Shown: in pieces, positions 33,057 through 42,845 of the stretch
Numbering within the stretch: the stretch's first letter is position 1
How the letters are laid out: every line of letters starts with the position of its first letter
Assembly: GCF_007754155.1 (NCBI RefSeq)
Contig: NZ_CP037423.1
Coordinates: 3,906,001 to 3,970,000, forward strand
Length of the DNA stretch: 64,000 bases
Reading direction: 5' to 3'
Source of the DNA: Stieleria neptunia
GTDB lineage: Bacteria; Planctomycetota; Planctomycetia; Pirellulales; Pirellulaceae
Notes under the pieces: generated by a model
Databases searched by the model: none
What the model was told of the DNA's origin: nothing
Seen by the model: the letters and a program-made list of their open reading frames with translations, nothing else
Position numbers and translations under genes: made by a program

Positions 33057-34418
33057 CTACGAATCGGTTTGGATCGCGTCGGAATCCGATCGGCGGACTT
33101 GCCGAGTCGCATCGGTGCCGAGCACGGCGATCGCGGCGACAAAGTACATGCCGGCACAGGTCATGAACACGTACGTCTCTCCACTGCCGGACGCTTCGCC
33201 GAGTGTCATCAGCCGTGGAACGACGATCGAGCTGGCCGCGGCGCCGAAGTTGCCCCACATGTTGCCCCATCCGAACACGGCTGCGGTATTTCGCCCGCCG
33301 ACATCTTGCATGAACGCCCAGACCGACGGGTTGCCGATGTCGGTCATCAGTGACACCATCGCGCAACAGGCAACCACCCACCAGACGGACTGGTAACTTA
33401 AACAGCCGAGGTAGGCAAACCCGGCCAGACAGCACGTTACCGCGAGCGGCACGATCCGGCCCCAGCGGTGACCCAAACGTACGACGGCGTGATTGCCCAG
33501 CCAACCGCCGATCAACTGGCCGGGAATCGCGATGGCCAACACGCCGGTGACCATCAGCGAGCCGAGCAACGCTTCGACGCCGCGTTCTTCTTTTAAAAAC
33601 GTCGGCAGCCAGGTGATCAAGAACGCCCAGCCGAACACCAGGCAAAACTGGGCCAGCGAATTGAGCCACAGCGAACGGCTTTGCAGAATCGCCAGCATCA
33701 TCGGTCCGATGTCGCGGAGGTTCGTTGTCGCCGCGGCCGTTTCGTCGGCTGATTGATCCGAGCGGCCGATCAATTCCAGTTCCGCGTCATTGACCCCCGC
33801 GTGCTCCTCCGGTCGGTTTCGAACGATCACGTAGTAGGCGATCGCTGCGATCAAGCCGACCAAGCAATACAGATACAGCACGTACCGCCAGCTGCTGAGT
33901 TGGTAGACGAGAAACGTGGTCAGGAACGGGGCCAACGTGCCGCCGAGTCGACCGCCGATGGAGACGAAGGAACTGGCTTGGGCGCGGGCGCGAAAGTGAA
34001 ACCAATTGCGGATCACGCCACTGCTGGTCGCGTAGGCGCCCGCTTGGGCGACCCCGAAGGCCAGCCGCGCGACCAGCAGGGCGCCCAGCGTCGTCCCCAT
34101 GCCCGACCAACCGGTCAACAGCGACCAGGCAAGAATGTAAAACGTCAGCATGATCCGTCCGCCGAATCGATCGCTGGCCCACCCCGAAGGAACTTGAAAG
34201 AGCGCGTAGGCAAAAAAGAACGCGCCCAACACCTCACCGATTTCTTCTCGGGAGGCTCCCTTGAAATCATTCAGGAATGAATCGCTCTTGACGATTTCGC
34301 CGAGACAGACGCGGTCCAGATACAGCATGAACGCCATCAACACGCTGACCGCGATGATCCGTTTTCGCACCGACGTGGGGTGAACGCCGACGTGGGGTGA
34401 ATCAGGGGGTGAATCCAT
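33057..34418 (-). CDS. MFS transporter
   Basis: 453 residues from the ATG at 34418, about 12 membrane helices. Family features: the first helix RKRIIAVSVLMAFMLYLDRV, the loop 2-3 signature WASDRFGGRIML (about residues 78-90), QAGAYATSSGVIRNWFHFRA after helix 4, and SSWRYVLYLYCLVGLIAAIA. The RNWF/ARA pattern is that of the anion:cation symporter group (ACS, sugar-acid and glycerol-phosphate-type carriers), so an organic anion or a dipeptide-like substrate is plausible. Gene gaps of 71 and 104 bp to its operon partners argue that it imports the substrate of the dipeptidase or aldolase-like enzyme. Confidence 0.9.
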   Translation of the reverse strand: MDSPPDSPHVGVHPTSVRKRIIAVSVLMAFMLYLDRVCLGEIVKSDSFLNDFKGASREEIGEVLGAFFFAYALFQVPSGWASDRFGGRIMLTFYILAWSLLTGWSGMGTTLGALLVARLAFGVAQAGAYATSSGVIRNWFHFRARAQASSFVSIGGRLGGTLAPFLTTFLVYQLSSWRYVLYLYCLVGLIAAIAYYVIVRNRPEEHAGVNDAELELIGRSDQSADETAAATTNLRDIGPMMLAILQSRSLWLNSLAQFCLVFGWAFLITWLPTFLKEERGVEALLGSLMVTGVLAIAIPGQLIGGWLGNHAVVRLGHRWGRIVPLAVTCCLAGFAYLGCLSYQSVWWVVACCAMVSLMTDIGNPSVWAFMQDVGGRNTAAVFGWGNMWGNFGAAASSIVVPRLMTLGEASGSGETYVFMTCAGMYFVAAIAVLGTDATRQVRRSDSDAIQTDS

Positions 34419-34465
34419 GTGTTTCTGCCTGGGAGAGCATCGTGCGAGTGAGCTGGTGGGGGAGG

Positions 34466-34512
34466 CTTTCAGTCTGTCGGGGTTGGAATGACGAGCCTGG
34501 ACGCCGATCCCA
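34466..34512. repeat. Repeat family C, decayed copy
   Basis: GAGGCTTTCAGTCTGTCGGG followed by TTGGAATGACGAGCCTGGA matches the family C hairpin with many changes. It lies in the 104-bp gap between the MFS gene and the D-threonine-aldolase-like gene. Confidence 0.5.
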
Positions 34513-34522
34513 CGGGCATCGT

Positions 34523-35626
34523 TCAAATGGTGATCCGTCTGGCCCTGGCCACAACGGGCCAGGACTCGATGGCGCGCCCCTTGTCGACGCACCAGACTTC
34601 CGAGTGCAATGCGACGGTTGGACAGATGTGGGTGGGAACGCCGTACACGACGGTGCCGACGGGGTAGTCGTCGGCACGATCGGTCTTCAGCACCAAGTGT
34701 TCTTCGCTGTGCCCCACCGCTTCAGCGTCTGGGAGTCCAAAAAACGTGACTCGCGGAGGCTGCATTTCCGACGCAACCGCTTTGTAACCGAGGTCGATGC
34801 AAAGGAGTCCCGGGGCGGGCCGGCTGATCACGCGGGCCAGCAACACGGCGGCCTGGTCGACTTCCATCGGCGGCGTGAAAGTCGGCTGACCGGCGTCCCA
34901 AAGCACCGACGTTCCCGCGCTGACTTCGATGTCTTGCTCGGCGGCCAAGATCCTGGACGAGACCGTGCCGCAACCGACGACTTTGGGGACCGCCAAGCCT
35001 GCGGCCAAAAGTTCACGTCGCAAGTTCCACACCGGGTCAAACGCCGCGGCAACCTGTCGTCGCACCAACGCTTCATCGGTGTCATGGATGTGTCCGTCAT
35101 AGGCGTGCAGCCCCGCCGGACGAAGCCCCTTGGCGGCGGCAAGGAAGCGGTACAACGCGACGGCATCGGCGTGGGGCCGAATGCCTGTCCGATTCATTCC
35201 GATGTTCAAATCGATCAACACGTCGACGGTGACTTGTCGGCGCTGGGCGGCCTCGGAGAGCGACTGGGCGATCGGAATGTCGTCGACGATGGTCGAAAAC
35301 CGGGTTTGGGGAAACGCACCCACCAGTTCCACCAGCCGTCGGATGTTGGGCCCGACGGGCTGGTAGGCGAGAAGCACGTCGCGTCCGCCGGCCGCCGCGG
35401 TCATCTCCGCCTCCGCGATCGTGGACGTTTTGAACTTGCCGATCCCGGCCTCCAGCTTCATTTGAATGATCTGTGGCAACTTGTGCGTCTTGACGTGCGG
35501 TCGCAGACGATCGGCGCCTGCCCAGGCGATCATGCGTTGCAGATTGGCCCGCACGCGATCGGGATAGATCAACAGCGTCGGAGAGGGGATTTCGTCGGCG
35601 TTTTCGAGTTCGTACCAGGACGGCAT
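34523..35626 (-). CDS. D-threonine aldolase-like PLP enzyme
   Basis: 367 residues from the ATG at 35626. Alanine-racemase-like TIM barrel with the PLP Lys in RPHVKTHKLPQ (about residue 46), SPTLLIYPDRVRANLQRM before it, and LIDLNIGMNRTGIRP mid-barrel. The C-terminal domain ends in VPTHICPTVALHSEVWCV (about 330-348), where the HxC pair is the divalent-metal site of D-threonine aldolase / D-serine dehydratase enzymes. These cleave D-threonine and other D-beta-hydroxy amino acids to glycine and an aldehyde, or deaminate D-serine. First gene of the operon with MFS carrier and dipeptidase. Confidence 0.88.
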   Translation of the reverse strand: MPSWYELENADEIPSPTLLIYPDRVRANLQRMIAWAGADRLRPHVKTHKLPQIIQMKLEAGIGKFKTSTIAEAEMTAAAGGRDVLLAYQPVGPNIRRLVELVGAFPQTRFSTIVDDIPIAQSLSEAAQRRQVTVDVLIDLNIGMNRTGIRPHADAVALYRFLAAAKGLRPAGLHAYDGHIHDTDEALVRRQVAAAFDPVWNLRRELLAAGLAVPKVVGCGTVSSRILAAEQDIEVSAGTSVLWDAGQPTFTPPMEVDQAAVLLARVISRPAPGLLCIDLGYKAVASEMQPPRVTFFGLPDAEAVGHSEEHLVLKTDRADDYPVGTVVYGVPTHICPTVALHSEVWCVDKGRAIESWPVVARARRITI

Positions 35627-35759
35627 CAATTCGTTTTCAGGGAGGGCCGGGGGGTGTGAAGCGGAGCTTGGGGTGGCGGGAGACCGGAGTATAACGACGA
35701 CGGCGCGTCGAGGGGGGCACGGCATGGCGGCGGCTGACGATTGGACCCTTCCCTCGTGA

Positions 35760-36187
35760 CGCTGTGAAGCATTTGTTAGCGGTAGGGCGCGAGCCCTCCG
35801 GTCTTTGACGTTTTTTTGAAGCGCGACCGGACGGCTCGCGGGCTGTCGATTGAATCGGGATCTGCTGAGTCCATGGTGAGCCGCTGGCCGTAAGGCCTCC
35901 GGCGGGCGCCGCAGTGCCCGGCCGCTTACGCGGCGCGCGGCTCACTCAAGCGACAGCCCGCTCGCGCCCTGCCGCTAACACCTTGAGATGAAGAACCGGA
36001 GGGCTCGCGCCCTGCCGCTAATACCTTTGGATGAAGAACCGGAGGGCTCGCGCCCTGCCGCTAATACCTTTGGATGAAGAACCGGAGGGCTCGCGCCCTG
36101 CCGCTAATACCTTTGGATGAAGAACCGGAGGGCTCGCGCCCTGCCGCTAATACCTTTCGAAACATGGGGGGGAAATGCTTCATCGCG
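35760..36187. repeat. MITE-like element A with nested B and tandem tail
   Basis: Left terminal repeat CGCTGTGAAGCATTT (35760-35774) and right AAATGCTTCATCGCG (36173-36187, two mismatches). After the left A arm (35775-35845) comes the B core (GGCCGTAAGGCC ... CCGCTTACGCGG, about 35887-35937), then the second A arm (to 35979) and four tandem copies of a 43-bp unit. B appears inserted into the loop of A, as it does in the copy at 52482-52610. Confidence 0.85.
35987..36158. repeat. Four exact-period 43-bp tandem repeats
   Basis: Units begin GATGAAGAACCGGAGGGCTC at 35987, 36030, 36073 and 36116. Each contains the right arm of element A. Units 2-4 are identical over nearly their full length. The array ends about 150 bp before the PSCyt start codon at 36306. 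Confidence 0.95.
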
Positions 36188-36219
36188 TCGCCGATTGCTG
36201 CGGAGAGGCGCAAATGATT

Positions 36220-36225
36220 TACAAT
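36220..36225 (+). promoter_or_regulatory. TACAAT -10-like box before PSCyt gene 1
   Basis: TTTACAAT at 36218-36225, 80 bp upstream of the ATG at 36306. The same octamer precedes the second PSCyt gene at 52696-52703. No clear -35 is found at either site. Confidence 0.3.
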
Positions 36226-36305
36226 GGTTGGCGGACCACCATCCCGCCACCTGCGTCCCGCCGTTTCGGATCACTTTGAAAACGCACGCCCTGCCCCGCC
36301 CCGCC

Positions 36306-39300
36306 ATGAGTTTTCTCAAGCTCCCGCACGTCGTTCTGGCCGGTTTCTTGATCGCGACCGGGGCAGCGTCGGTCGGTGCTGCCGAGCCCGTGTCGAAACG
36401 CTCGGTCGACTTTGCCAAGCACGTCTACCCGATCTTGCAGCGATCTTGCTTTGAATGCCACGGCGCGGAAAAGCAGGAAGCCGGTTTACGACTGGACCGC
36501 CGCAGCGATCTCGTTGAGTCGGGTTCCGTCGAGCCGGGAAGTCCGCAAGAGAGTGAATTATTGCGACGTGTGATCTTGCCGCGCGGTCACGACGAAGTCA
36601 TGCCGGCGATCGGCGATCCCTTGTCCGCAACACAGGTCGACACGCTGCGTCGTTGGATCGCCGCAGGGGCGGTTTGGCCGGAATCGTTTGTCGCAGAGCA
36701 ACACTGGGCCTACGTCGCCCCTCGCCGCCCCGCCTTACCCGACGTTCGCGACACCGCGTGGCCGCAATCGCCGATCGACCATTTTGTGCTCCATCGACTC
36801 GAAGCGGAGAACCTGGTTCCATCGCCGCCGGCAGGACCCGAGAAATTGATCCGTCGGTTGTACTTGGATCTGATCGGATTGCCGCCGACACCGCGCGAGG
36901 TCGAAGCGTTCGTTCGCGATCCGAGCCGTCGGCACTACGAGTCGATCGTCGATTCTCTGCTCAGTCGTCCCCAGTTCGGCGAACGCTGGGCACGTCCCTG
37001 GTTGGATCTGGCGCGCTATGCGGATTCGCATGGATTTCAACGCGACAACTTTCGTGACATCTGGGCCTATCGCGATTGGGTCATCGACGCGCTCAACGAC
37101 GACATGCCGTTTGATCAGTTCACGATCGAGCAAGTCGCCGGCGACCTGCTGCCCGCCGCGACCGCGTCACAAAAAATCGCAACGGGATTCCACCGCTGCA
37201 CGCCGACCAACGTCGAAGCCGGATCGCTGCCCGAAGAAACCCGCATCGAACAAGTCATCGACCGGGTCAACACGACCGGCGCCGTTTGGCTGGGGACGAC
37301 CCTGGAGTGCTGCCAGTGTCACGATCATAAATATGATCCGTATACAACGAAGGAGTACTACCAGTTGTTGGCGTATTTCAACAACACGGTTCAGGAAGCT
37401 GATCGGACCAACCCCAAGCAAGCTTCGTCGATTAAGTTCCAGGGGCCCAGCATGCCTTTGGGCGATCCGCCGCGCGATCGACAACGCATGGCGCTACAGC
37501 GACAGCTGGATGACGTCAGAGAACAACAACAGCAGCTCCGTCAGCAACTGTCCGCCGGTTTGGAAGAGTGGAGCGAGGGGCTTTCCGAGTTGATCGCCCA
37601 GGCGCCGCAGGCACACGCGTTGGAGGTGATTGGATTTGAATCCGAAGGCTCGACCGATTCCCATGAACGCCTGGACGATGGTTCGATCTTGCTGCAAGGC
37701 GGTGACCCGCCGGACAAGGACCAGTACAAGGTTCGGGTGACGGCCCAGGTCCCTCGCATCACCGCGATTCGCTTGGACGTGTTGCTCGACGCGTCGCTTC
37801 CCGATTCTGGACCGGGGCGGAACGAACGGCGCAATTTTGTCTTGAACGATTTTCAGGTGGAGCGTGTCGCAACCGCCGTGGCCGACGACGGGGCCGAGAC
37901 CGTGGAGCAAAAGCAGTCGCTTTCCTTCTCGGCGGCGAAGGCGAGTTTTTCGCAAAAGAATTATCACGTGGCCGGCGCGATCGATGGCGATCCGAAAAGT
38001 GGCTGGGCGATTTCACCGCAACAGGGCAAACCGCACTGGGCGACGTTTGTGTTGGAGCAGCCGATCGAGCTTTCCGCCGAGCGACCGCTTGCGATCACGA
38101 TGACGCAACATTTCGGCAGGGCATTGACCATCGGTCGCTTCAAGCTTTCCGCGGTGACGGGGGACGTTGACGCCGAAGCGGTTCCCGAAGCGATCGCCCG
38201 GGCGGCCCGAAAGTCACCAACGGAATGGACCAACAAAGAACGGAAATCGCTGGTCCAATACCGGGTCGAGCAAGACCGTTCCTTCCAAGCACTCGACAAG
38301 CAGATCGCAGGGCTGCAGAAACAGATCAACCAGCTGGCGCCCGACACGACATTGGTCATGATCGAGCTGGACCAACCGCGCACGTCCGCGGTGTTTGAGC
38401 GGGGCGACTATCGCACGCCGGGCGAGCCGGTTCAGCCGGGCACGCCGGCGGTCTTGCACCCTCGCCCCGACGGGCCGGGCAACCGCCTGACGCTGGCCCG
38501 TTGGTTGGTCTCGCGCGACAACCCGATCGTCGCTCGCGTGACCGTCAATCGCTGGTGGATGGAGCTGTTCGGCGCCGGCATTGTCACCACACCGGAGGAT
38601 TTTGGCATCAAGGGCGAACCGCCGTCGCACCCCCAACTGCTTGACTGGTTGGCGGTCGAATTGATGGACAACGGTTGGTCGATGAAAAGACTGCTCAAGA
38701 CCATCGTCACGTCGGCGACCTATCAGCAATCGTCCAACGTTCGCGATGACCTGCGCGACATCGACGCCGAGAACCGTCTGTTGGCGCGTGGGCCTCGGTT
38801 CCGGATGGACGCCGAGATGATCCGTGACAACGCGTTGGCGATCTCCGGCTTGCTGAGTTTGCGTCAGCACGGTCCATCGATTCGCCCCTACCAGCCCGAC
38901 GGCGTCTGGTCCAAAGTCGGCGGCGAGGCGTATGACTATGAAGTCAGCCCGGGCAGTGAGCGGCATCGGCGGGGCGTCTACGTCGTGGTGAAACGGGGCT
39001 CGCCGTATCCCAGTTTCATCAATTTCGACGCCACCGCGCGGTTGGCCTGCACCGTCAAGCGTTCCCGGACCAACACACCGCTGCAAGCGTTAACCTTGTT
39101 GAATGATCCGGTCTATGTCGAAGCCGCCCAAGCGCTGACGTCAAGGATCGCGGCCGAACGGGGCGATGCATCGATCGACGAGCAAATCGATTTCGCGTTC
39201 CAACTGTGTACGGCGCGGAAACCGAACGCCAGTGAACGGGCGACGCTGCGCCATCTGTATCGTCAGCAATCCGACTCGGCCGATCCGATGTATGGCGTCG

Positions 39301-39344
39301 CCACCGCGCTGCTGAACCTGCACGAAACCATCACCAAAGACTGA
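36306..39344 (+). CDS. PSCyt1/DUF1549/DUF1553 protein 1
   Basis: 1012 residues from the ATG at 36306. Signal peptide ([20 protein letters not shown]), then the PSCyt1 segment with [20 protein letters not shown] (about residues 47-67, CxxCH), DUF1549 (about 150-365: [60 protein letters not shown]) and DUF1553 near the C-terminus (about 700-985: [60 protein letters not shown]). Between them (about 480-620) is a beta-sandwich-like insert with [20 protein letters not shown], resembling galactose-binding F5/8 type C domains. The planctomycete family is secreted and usually paired with DUF1501 genes; role in polymer breakdown is suspected. Next gene starts 8 bp after its stop. Confidence 0.92.
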   Translation: MSFLKLPHVVLAGFLIATGAASVGAAEPVSKRSVDFAKHVYPILQRSCFECHGAEKQEAGLRLDRRSDLVESGSVEPGSPQESELLRRVILPRGHDEVMPAIGDPLSATQVDTLRRWIAAGAVWPESFVAEQHWAYVAPRRPALPDVRDTAWPQSPIDHFVLHRLEAENLVPSPPAGPEKLIRRLYLDLIGLPPTPREVEAFVRDPSRRHYESIVDSLLSRPQFGERWARPWLDLARYADSHGFQRDNFRDIWAYRDWVIDALNDDMPFDQFTIEQVAGDLLPAATASQKIATGFHRCTPTNVEAGSLPEETRIEQVIDRVNTTGAVWLGTTLECCQCHDHKYDPYTTKEYYQLLAYFNNTVQEADRTNPKQASSIKFQGPSMPLGDPPRDRQRMALQRQLDDVREQQQQLRQQLSAGLEEWSEGLSELIAQAPQAHALEVIGFESEGSTDSHERLDDGSILLQGGDPPDKDQYKVRVTAQVPRITAIRLDVLLDASLPDSGPGRNERRNFVLNDFQVERVATAVADDGAETVEQKQSLSFSAAKASFSQKNYHVAGAIDGDPKSGWAISPQQGKPHWATFVLEQPIELSAERPLAITMTQHFGRALTIGRFKLSAVTGDVDAEAVPEAIARAARKSPTEWTNKERKSLVQYRVEQDRSFQALDKQIAGLQKQINQLAPDTTLVMIELDQPRTSAVFERGDYRTPGEPVQPGTPAVLHPRPDGPGNRLTLARWLVSRDNPIVARVTVNRWWMELFGAGIVTTPEDFGIKGEPPSHPQLLDWLAVELMDNGWSMKRLLKTIVTSATYQQSSNVRDDLRDIDAENRLLARGPRFRMDAEMIRDNALAISGLLSLRQHGPSIRPYQPDGVWSKVGGEAYDYEVSPGSERHRRGVYVVVKRGSPYPSFINFDATARLACTVKRSRTNTPLQALTLLNDPVYVEAAQALTSRIAAERGDASIDEQIDFAFQLCTARKPNASERATLRHLYRQQSDSADPMYGVATALLNLHETITKD

Positions 39345-39352
39345 GCCATCCG

Positions 39353-40843
39353 ATGACCGCGTCACCGCCTGCATCGAATCGTCATCACCTGTCGCGTCGC
39401 GATGTGAATTCCCAGGCCACCCGGGCCAGCTGGGACGACAGGGGCGACGGGGATAACGTCGTCCGGTTCGACCGGCGTGGGTTTCTCGGCACCGGCGGGA
39501 TCGGATTTGGTTCGATCGCGCTGGCTGCACTGCTGGGTGACGAGTCGGGCGCCGCGACCGCCGGTCCGCACTTTGCGCCCCGCGCCAAGCACGTGATTTA
39601 CCTGCACATGATCGGGGCGCCGTCGCAGTTGGATTTGTTCCAGGAAAAGCCCGAGCTTGTCAAGCGACACAACCAGCCTTGTCCACCGGAGGTCACCAAG
39701 GGGCGCGATTTTGCGTTCATCGGCAAGACGTCCACGCTGGCCGGTTCACCGTGGAAGTTTTCTCAACACGGCCAATGCGGTCACACGATGAGCGAGTTGT
39801 GGCCGCACCTCAGCGGTGTCGCTGACGAATTGGCGTTCATTCATTCCATGCACACCGACGAAATCAACCACGCGCCGGCTCAGATGTTTTTGCACTCCGG
39901 TTTCGGTCGGGGCGGGCGGCCCAGTTTTGGTTCCTGGGTCAGTTATGGGCTCGGTTCGGAAAATAAAGATCTGCCCGGGTACGTGGTGATGCTCAGCGGT
40001 CCGGCCGGCGGGGCGGGCACCAGCATGTGGTCGCCCGGCTTTCTACCGAGTATCTACCAGGGCATTCAATTTCGATCCAAGGGCGATCCGGTGTTGTTCC
40101 TTTCCAACCCCGACGGCCGTTCGATGCAAGATCGCCGTCAAGTCCTGGACGCGGTGGGGGAACTCAACGAGCAGCAACGCTTGGCGACCGGGGACGAGGA
40201 GATCGCGACGCGGATCAGCCAGTATGAAATGTCGTATCGGATGCAAATGTCGGTCCCCGAACTGATGAGTCTGGACGGGGAGACGGAGGAGACGTTGGCG
40301 TTGTACGGCGCCGAACCGGGCAGCGCGTCCTTTGCCAACAACTGTTTGCTGGCCAGGCGCCTGGTCGAGCGTGGTGTCCGATTGATCGAGCTTTACGATT
40401 CCGATTGGGACCATCACGGCAACATTGAAACGCGTCTGCCGGAGAAATGTCGGCAGACCGATCGTCCGATTGCCGCGTTGATCGGCGATCTCAAGCGACG
40501 CGGTTTGCTGAACGAGACGTTGATCATCTGGGGATCCGAATTCGGACGCACGCCCTTGAACCAGGGCAGCAGCAAGGGGCAGGGGTTGTCCGGCAGGGAT
40601 CACCATAAAGACGCGTTCACGTGCTGGTTGGCCGGCGGCGGGGTCAAGGGCGGCGTCGGCTATGGCAAGACCGATGAATTCGGCATGGATGTGGTCCAGG
40701 ACGGCGTGCACGTTCATGATCTCAACGCCACCGTGTTGCACCTGTTGGGGCTCGATCACGAGCGACTGACCTATCGCTACCAGGGGCGAGAATTCCGCCT
40801 GACGGATGTGGAAGGGCGGATCGTCCGCGAACTGCTCGCGTAG
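39353..40843 (+). CDS. DUF1501 protein 1
   Basis: 496 residues. DUF1501 family, related to the alkaline-phosphatase-like/sulfatase superfamily. A twin-arginine-like export signal, [20 protein letters not shown], lies unusually far in (about residues 41-60). Family segments: [20 protein letters not shown] (PS(Q)xD(L/T)F), [116 protein letters not shown]. The His/Asp-rich motifs are candidate metal ligands. Gene pair with the PSCyt protein 8 bp upstream, so the two are almost surely co-translated. Enzymatic activity of the family is not established. Confidence 0.93.
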   Translation: MTASPPASNRHHLSRRDVNSQATRASWDDRGDGDNVVRFDRRGFLGTGGIGFGSIALAALLGDESGAATAGPHFAPRAKHVIYLHMIGAPSQLDLFQEKPELVKRHNQPCPPEVTKGRDFAFIGKTSTLAGSPWKFSQHGQCGHTMSELWPHLSGVADELAFIHSMHTDEINHAPAQMFLHSGFGRGGRPSFGSWVSYGLGSENKDLPGYVVMLSGPAGGAGTSMWSPGFLPSIYQGIQFRSKGDPVLFLSNPDGRSMQDRRQVLDAVGELNEQQRLATGDEEIATRISQYEMSYRMQMSVPELMSLDGETEETLALYGAEPGSASFANNCLLARRLVERGVRLIELYDSDWDHHGNIETRLPEKCRQTDRPIAALIGDLKRRGLLNETLIIWGSEFGRTPLNQGSSKGQGLSGRDHHKDAFTCWLAGGGVKGGVGYGKTDEFGMDVVQDGVHVHDLNATVLHLLGLDHERLTYRYQGREFRLTDVEGRIVRELLA

Positions 40844-41024
40844 GCGGGATCGGAGATTTGAAACCCCCTCTTTTGCCGGCGGCATCGGTCGGGCCGGGGC
40901 CGGTCATCCGCTAATAACTTGCAAATCTGATGCGAAACTTTCAGCGGTGATGTGGATTCAATAAACCAGAGCGTAGGACATTGCCTTTGAGCTCAACAAG
41001 TTTGCTTTTAAATCGAGGAATTCG

Positions 41025-42179
41025 ATGGATCGCTCAACGTATGGCTTTCGTTTTGCGTGGTTAGGCCTGCTCGCGGGACTGCTGGGGGTCGGGCTGTCGG
41101 CCGGCACGGCGTGGGCTCAGCCCGCCGACGAAAGCCCGGACGATAGCTCGGGAAAGCAAGGCTTCATCTTCTTGGACGGGCAGTATTTGCCGGCGCCCTA
41201 CGAAGTTGAATTGACGGAGGACACGTTGATGATCAACGGGCGTGAATTCCAGGCCGATGCGTTCGACCTGTCCGAATACAAGGGTTGGGAACCGGATCGC
41301 GACTCGCGTTTCGGCCGGCGGCGACCGCGTTGGGCGCGAGAGTCTCGGGAGACGCCCGGTGACTCGCAGGTCTTGCGGGTCAATTACTCCGAAGGCAGCA
41401 GGCGCTTCCGCGAAACCCCGGAAACCTCCTCCGCCGACCGCTTGCGACGGTTCTTTCAAGATGTCCAAACGGTCCGATTCGGGATGATCCTTGTCCTCGA
41501 TTCGGGAGAAAAGCCACTGCTGCTCTATCCCGGGCAGGGAGGGATGGATCTGATTCGAGCCTTGCGTGCCTCCGACGGCACGGCAGCGGCGAACCAAATT
41601 TCCAGCCAACTGGCAGGGGGGAACGCGACCTGGGATCGATTGTTGACCGAATTCCAGCCGACGGCGGAGTTCAATGCACGTGCCGATGCGAAGCTGGAGC
41701 GCTTCGATCGAGCGGGAGTCGATGCCGAGCGTGTGACCGCGGCGACTCAGTGGATTTCGAAGATCTCGTACCCGCTGACGGTGTTCGCCATGGCCGTGGT
41801 GGTGCTCGGCTTTGGGCACTTGTTGTCCAACCGTCCCAAAATCGAGAGTTCGGGGGGCGATCCGACCGATTGGTCCAATCATCGCAAGGTGGTGGGGCAA
41901 TCGCTATTGATTGTCGCGTTGCTGTCGGTGGTGGACTTGATCTGGACGTTGGGGACCGCGGACTCTGGGGTGATGCGTGAGCTCAATCCGTTGGGCAGCG
42001 GGATGATCGCCGAACCGGTTCGATTGTTCCTGTTCAAGGCGACGGTGACGGGGGTGTCGATCGCGATTTTGTATCGGCTGCATCGACGGCCGATTGCCCA
42101 GGTGGCGTCCTGGTGGTGTTGTCTGTTGCTGACGCTGTTGACGGCGCGTTGGGTGATGTTTCAGTCGATGTTTCTGTAG
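41025..42179 (+). CDS. Hypothetical membrane protein with DUF5658-like C-terminus
   Basis: 384 residues. The ATG at 41025 has GAGGA 5 nt upstream. A signal peptide (about 1-31, ending AWAQP) is followed by a soluble part (FIFLDGQYLPAPYEVELTED near 50-70; QTVRFGMILVLDSGEKPLLL near 150) and then about four membrane helices in the C-terminal third (ISKISYPLTVFAMAVVVLGF, SLLIVALLSVVDLIWTLGTA, FLFKATVTGVSIAILYRLHR, ASWWCCLLLTLLTARWVMFQ). The VDLIWTLGTADSGVMRELNP segment resembles DUF5658-type membrane domains (DLxxTL..G....ELNP). Function unknown. Confidence 0.72.
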   Translation: MDRSTYGFRFAWLGLLAGLLGVGLSAGTAWAQPADESPDDSSGKQGFIFLDGQYLPAPYEVELTEDTLMINGREFQADAFDLSEYKGWEPDRDSRFGRRRPRWARESRETPGDSQVLRVNYSEGSRRFRETPETSSADRLRRFFQDVQTVRFGMILVLDSGEKPLLLYPGQGGMDLIRALRASDGTAAANQISSQLAGGNATWDRLLTEFQPTAEFNARADAKLERFDRAGVDAERVTAATQWISKISYPLTVFAMAVVVLGFGHLLSNRPKIESSGGDPTDWSNHRKVVGQSLLIVALLSVVDLIWTLGTADSGVMRELNPLGSGMIAEPVRLFLFKATVTGVSIAILYRLHRRPIAQVASWWCCLLLTLLTARWVMFQSMFL

Positions 42180-42845
42180 CCGAATCCGGCTGTTCGCGAT
42201 CGGGGCAGGGCAGGGCGGCCGGTTCAAAATTTCATCAATTTTCTCGTTTGGCCCAAAAAACAGCGAAGCGGTGCCTGGCCCGACCGCCGGTGAGTGTCGC
42301 TAAGTCGTTTTGGGGAGAGGGTTTGTGTTAAAAACGAAAGTCCCAGCACAATCCGGGCCAGTCAAGCGGGTTGGGCTTTCGTGAAAACGGCCGTTGTGAT
42401 ATTCTCCCACATCGAGCCTAGGTTCCAGCCGTCTATATCCGTGTCGATGGCCCAATTTTATCCGCGTTGATCGTCAGGGATGCCCGCCCGTGCGTTCTTT
42501 GAGTGTGTCGAAGCCGCGGAGCACTATTGGTCAGATTGTTTTGGCGAACGCGTTTACCGCAACCGAATTGATGATTCCTGTTTCTGTCGTCTCGCGGCGG
42601 AGACCGGTCTTGGCGATCGGTGTTGATGGATATAGCGACTTCGGGTCCTGGCTTCAACGTTTCCGGCCCAATTCTTTCCAGCGACCCAATGTCCGGCAAT
42701 CCGATTCACCACGTCAATCGGAAAATCGAACCTTTCGGGGTCTTTGTGTTGTCGCAGCAGCAGTGCTTGTAGCAGTTCGGTCGAAACCCATTCGATAGCC
42801 GTCCGAGATCATGGATCTCAAGTCCAGCAGGAGCTTTCTTTACCG
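42180..42845. other. Long rpoB leader region
   Basis: 666 bp between the membrane-protein gene and rpoB, on the same strand. It contains no rplJ/rplL. A possible hairpin pairs ACGAAAGTCCCA (42334-42345) with TGGGCTTTCGT (42372-42382). GATATT at 42398-42403, preceded by TGT, is a weak extended -10 candidate. A 102-residue open frame at 42490-42798 has no domain features and I do not call it. Part may be a regulated 5' leader of rpoBC. Confidence 0.55.
42334..42382 (+). terminator. Possible hairpin between membrane-protein gene and rpoB
   Basis: Inverted arms ACGAAAGTCCCA and TGGGCTTTCGT separated by 26 nt, about 155 bp after the upstream stop codon. There is no downstream T-run, so a rho-independent terminator is not certain; it could be a leader structure. 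Confidence 0.35.

Larger units (their letters stand above)
35627..36305. other. Divergent intergenic region filled by element A/B
   Basis: 679 bp between the divergent D-threonine-aldolase-like gene and the first PSCyt gene. 35760-36187 is a composite repeat (listed below). The remaining 36188-36305 is the PSCyt leader, with TTTACAAT at 36218-36225 as a candidate -10 box. Confidence 0.7.

Noticed and set aside
31903..33669. 588-residue version of the dipeptidase
   Set aside because: The first 228 residues overlap the MFS gene in another frame and are Arg-rich; the M19 domain begins at the ATG at 32985.
42490..42798. 102-residue plus-strand frame before rpoB
   Set aside because: No Shine-Dalgarno, no domain, biased composition; more likely part of the rpoB leader.
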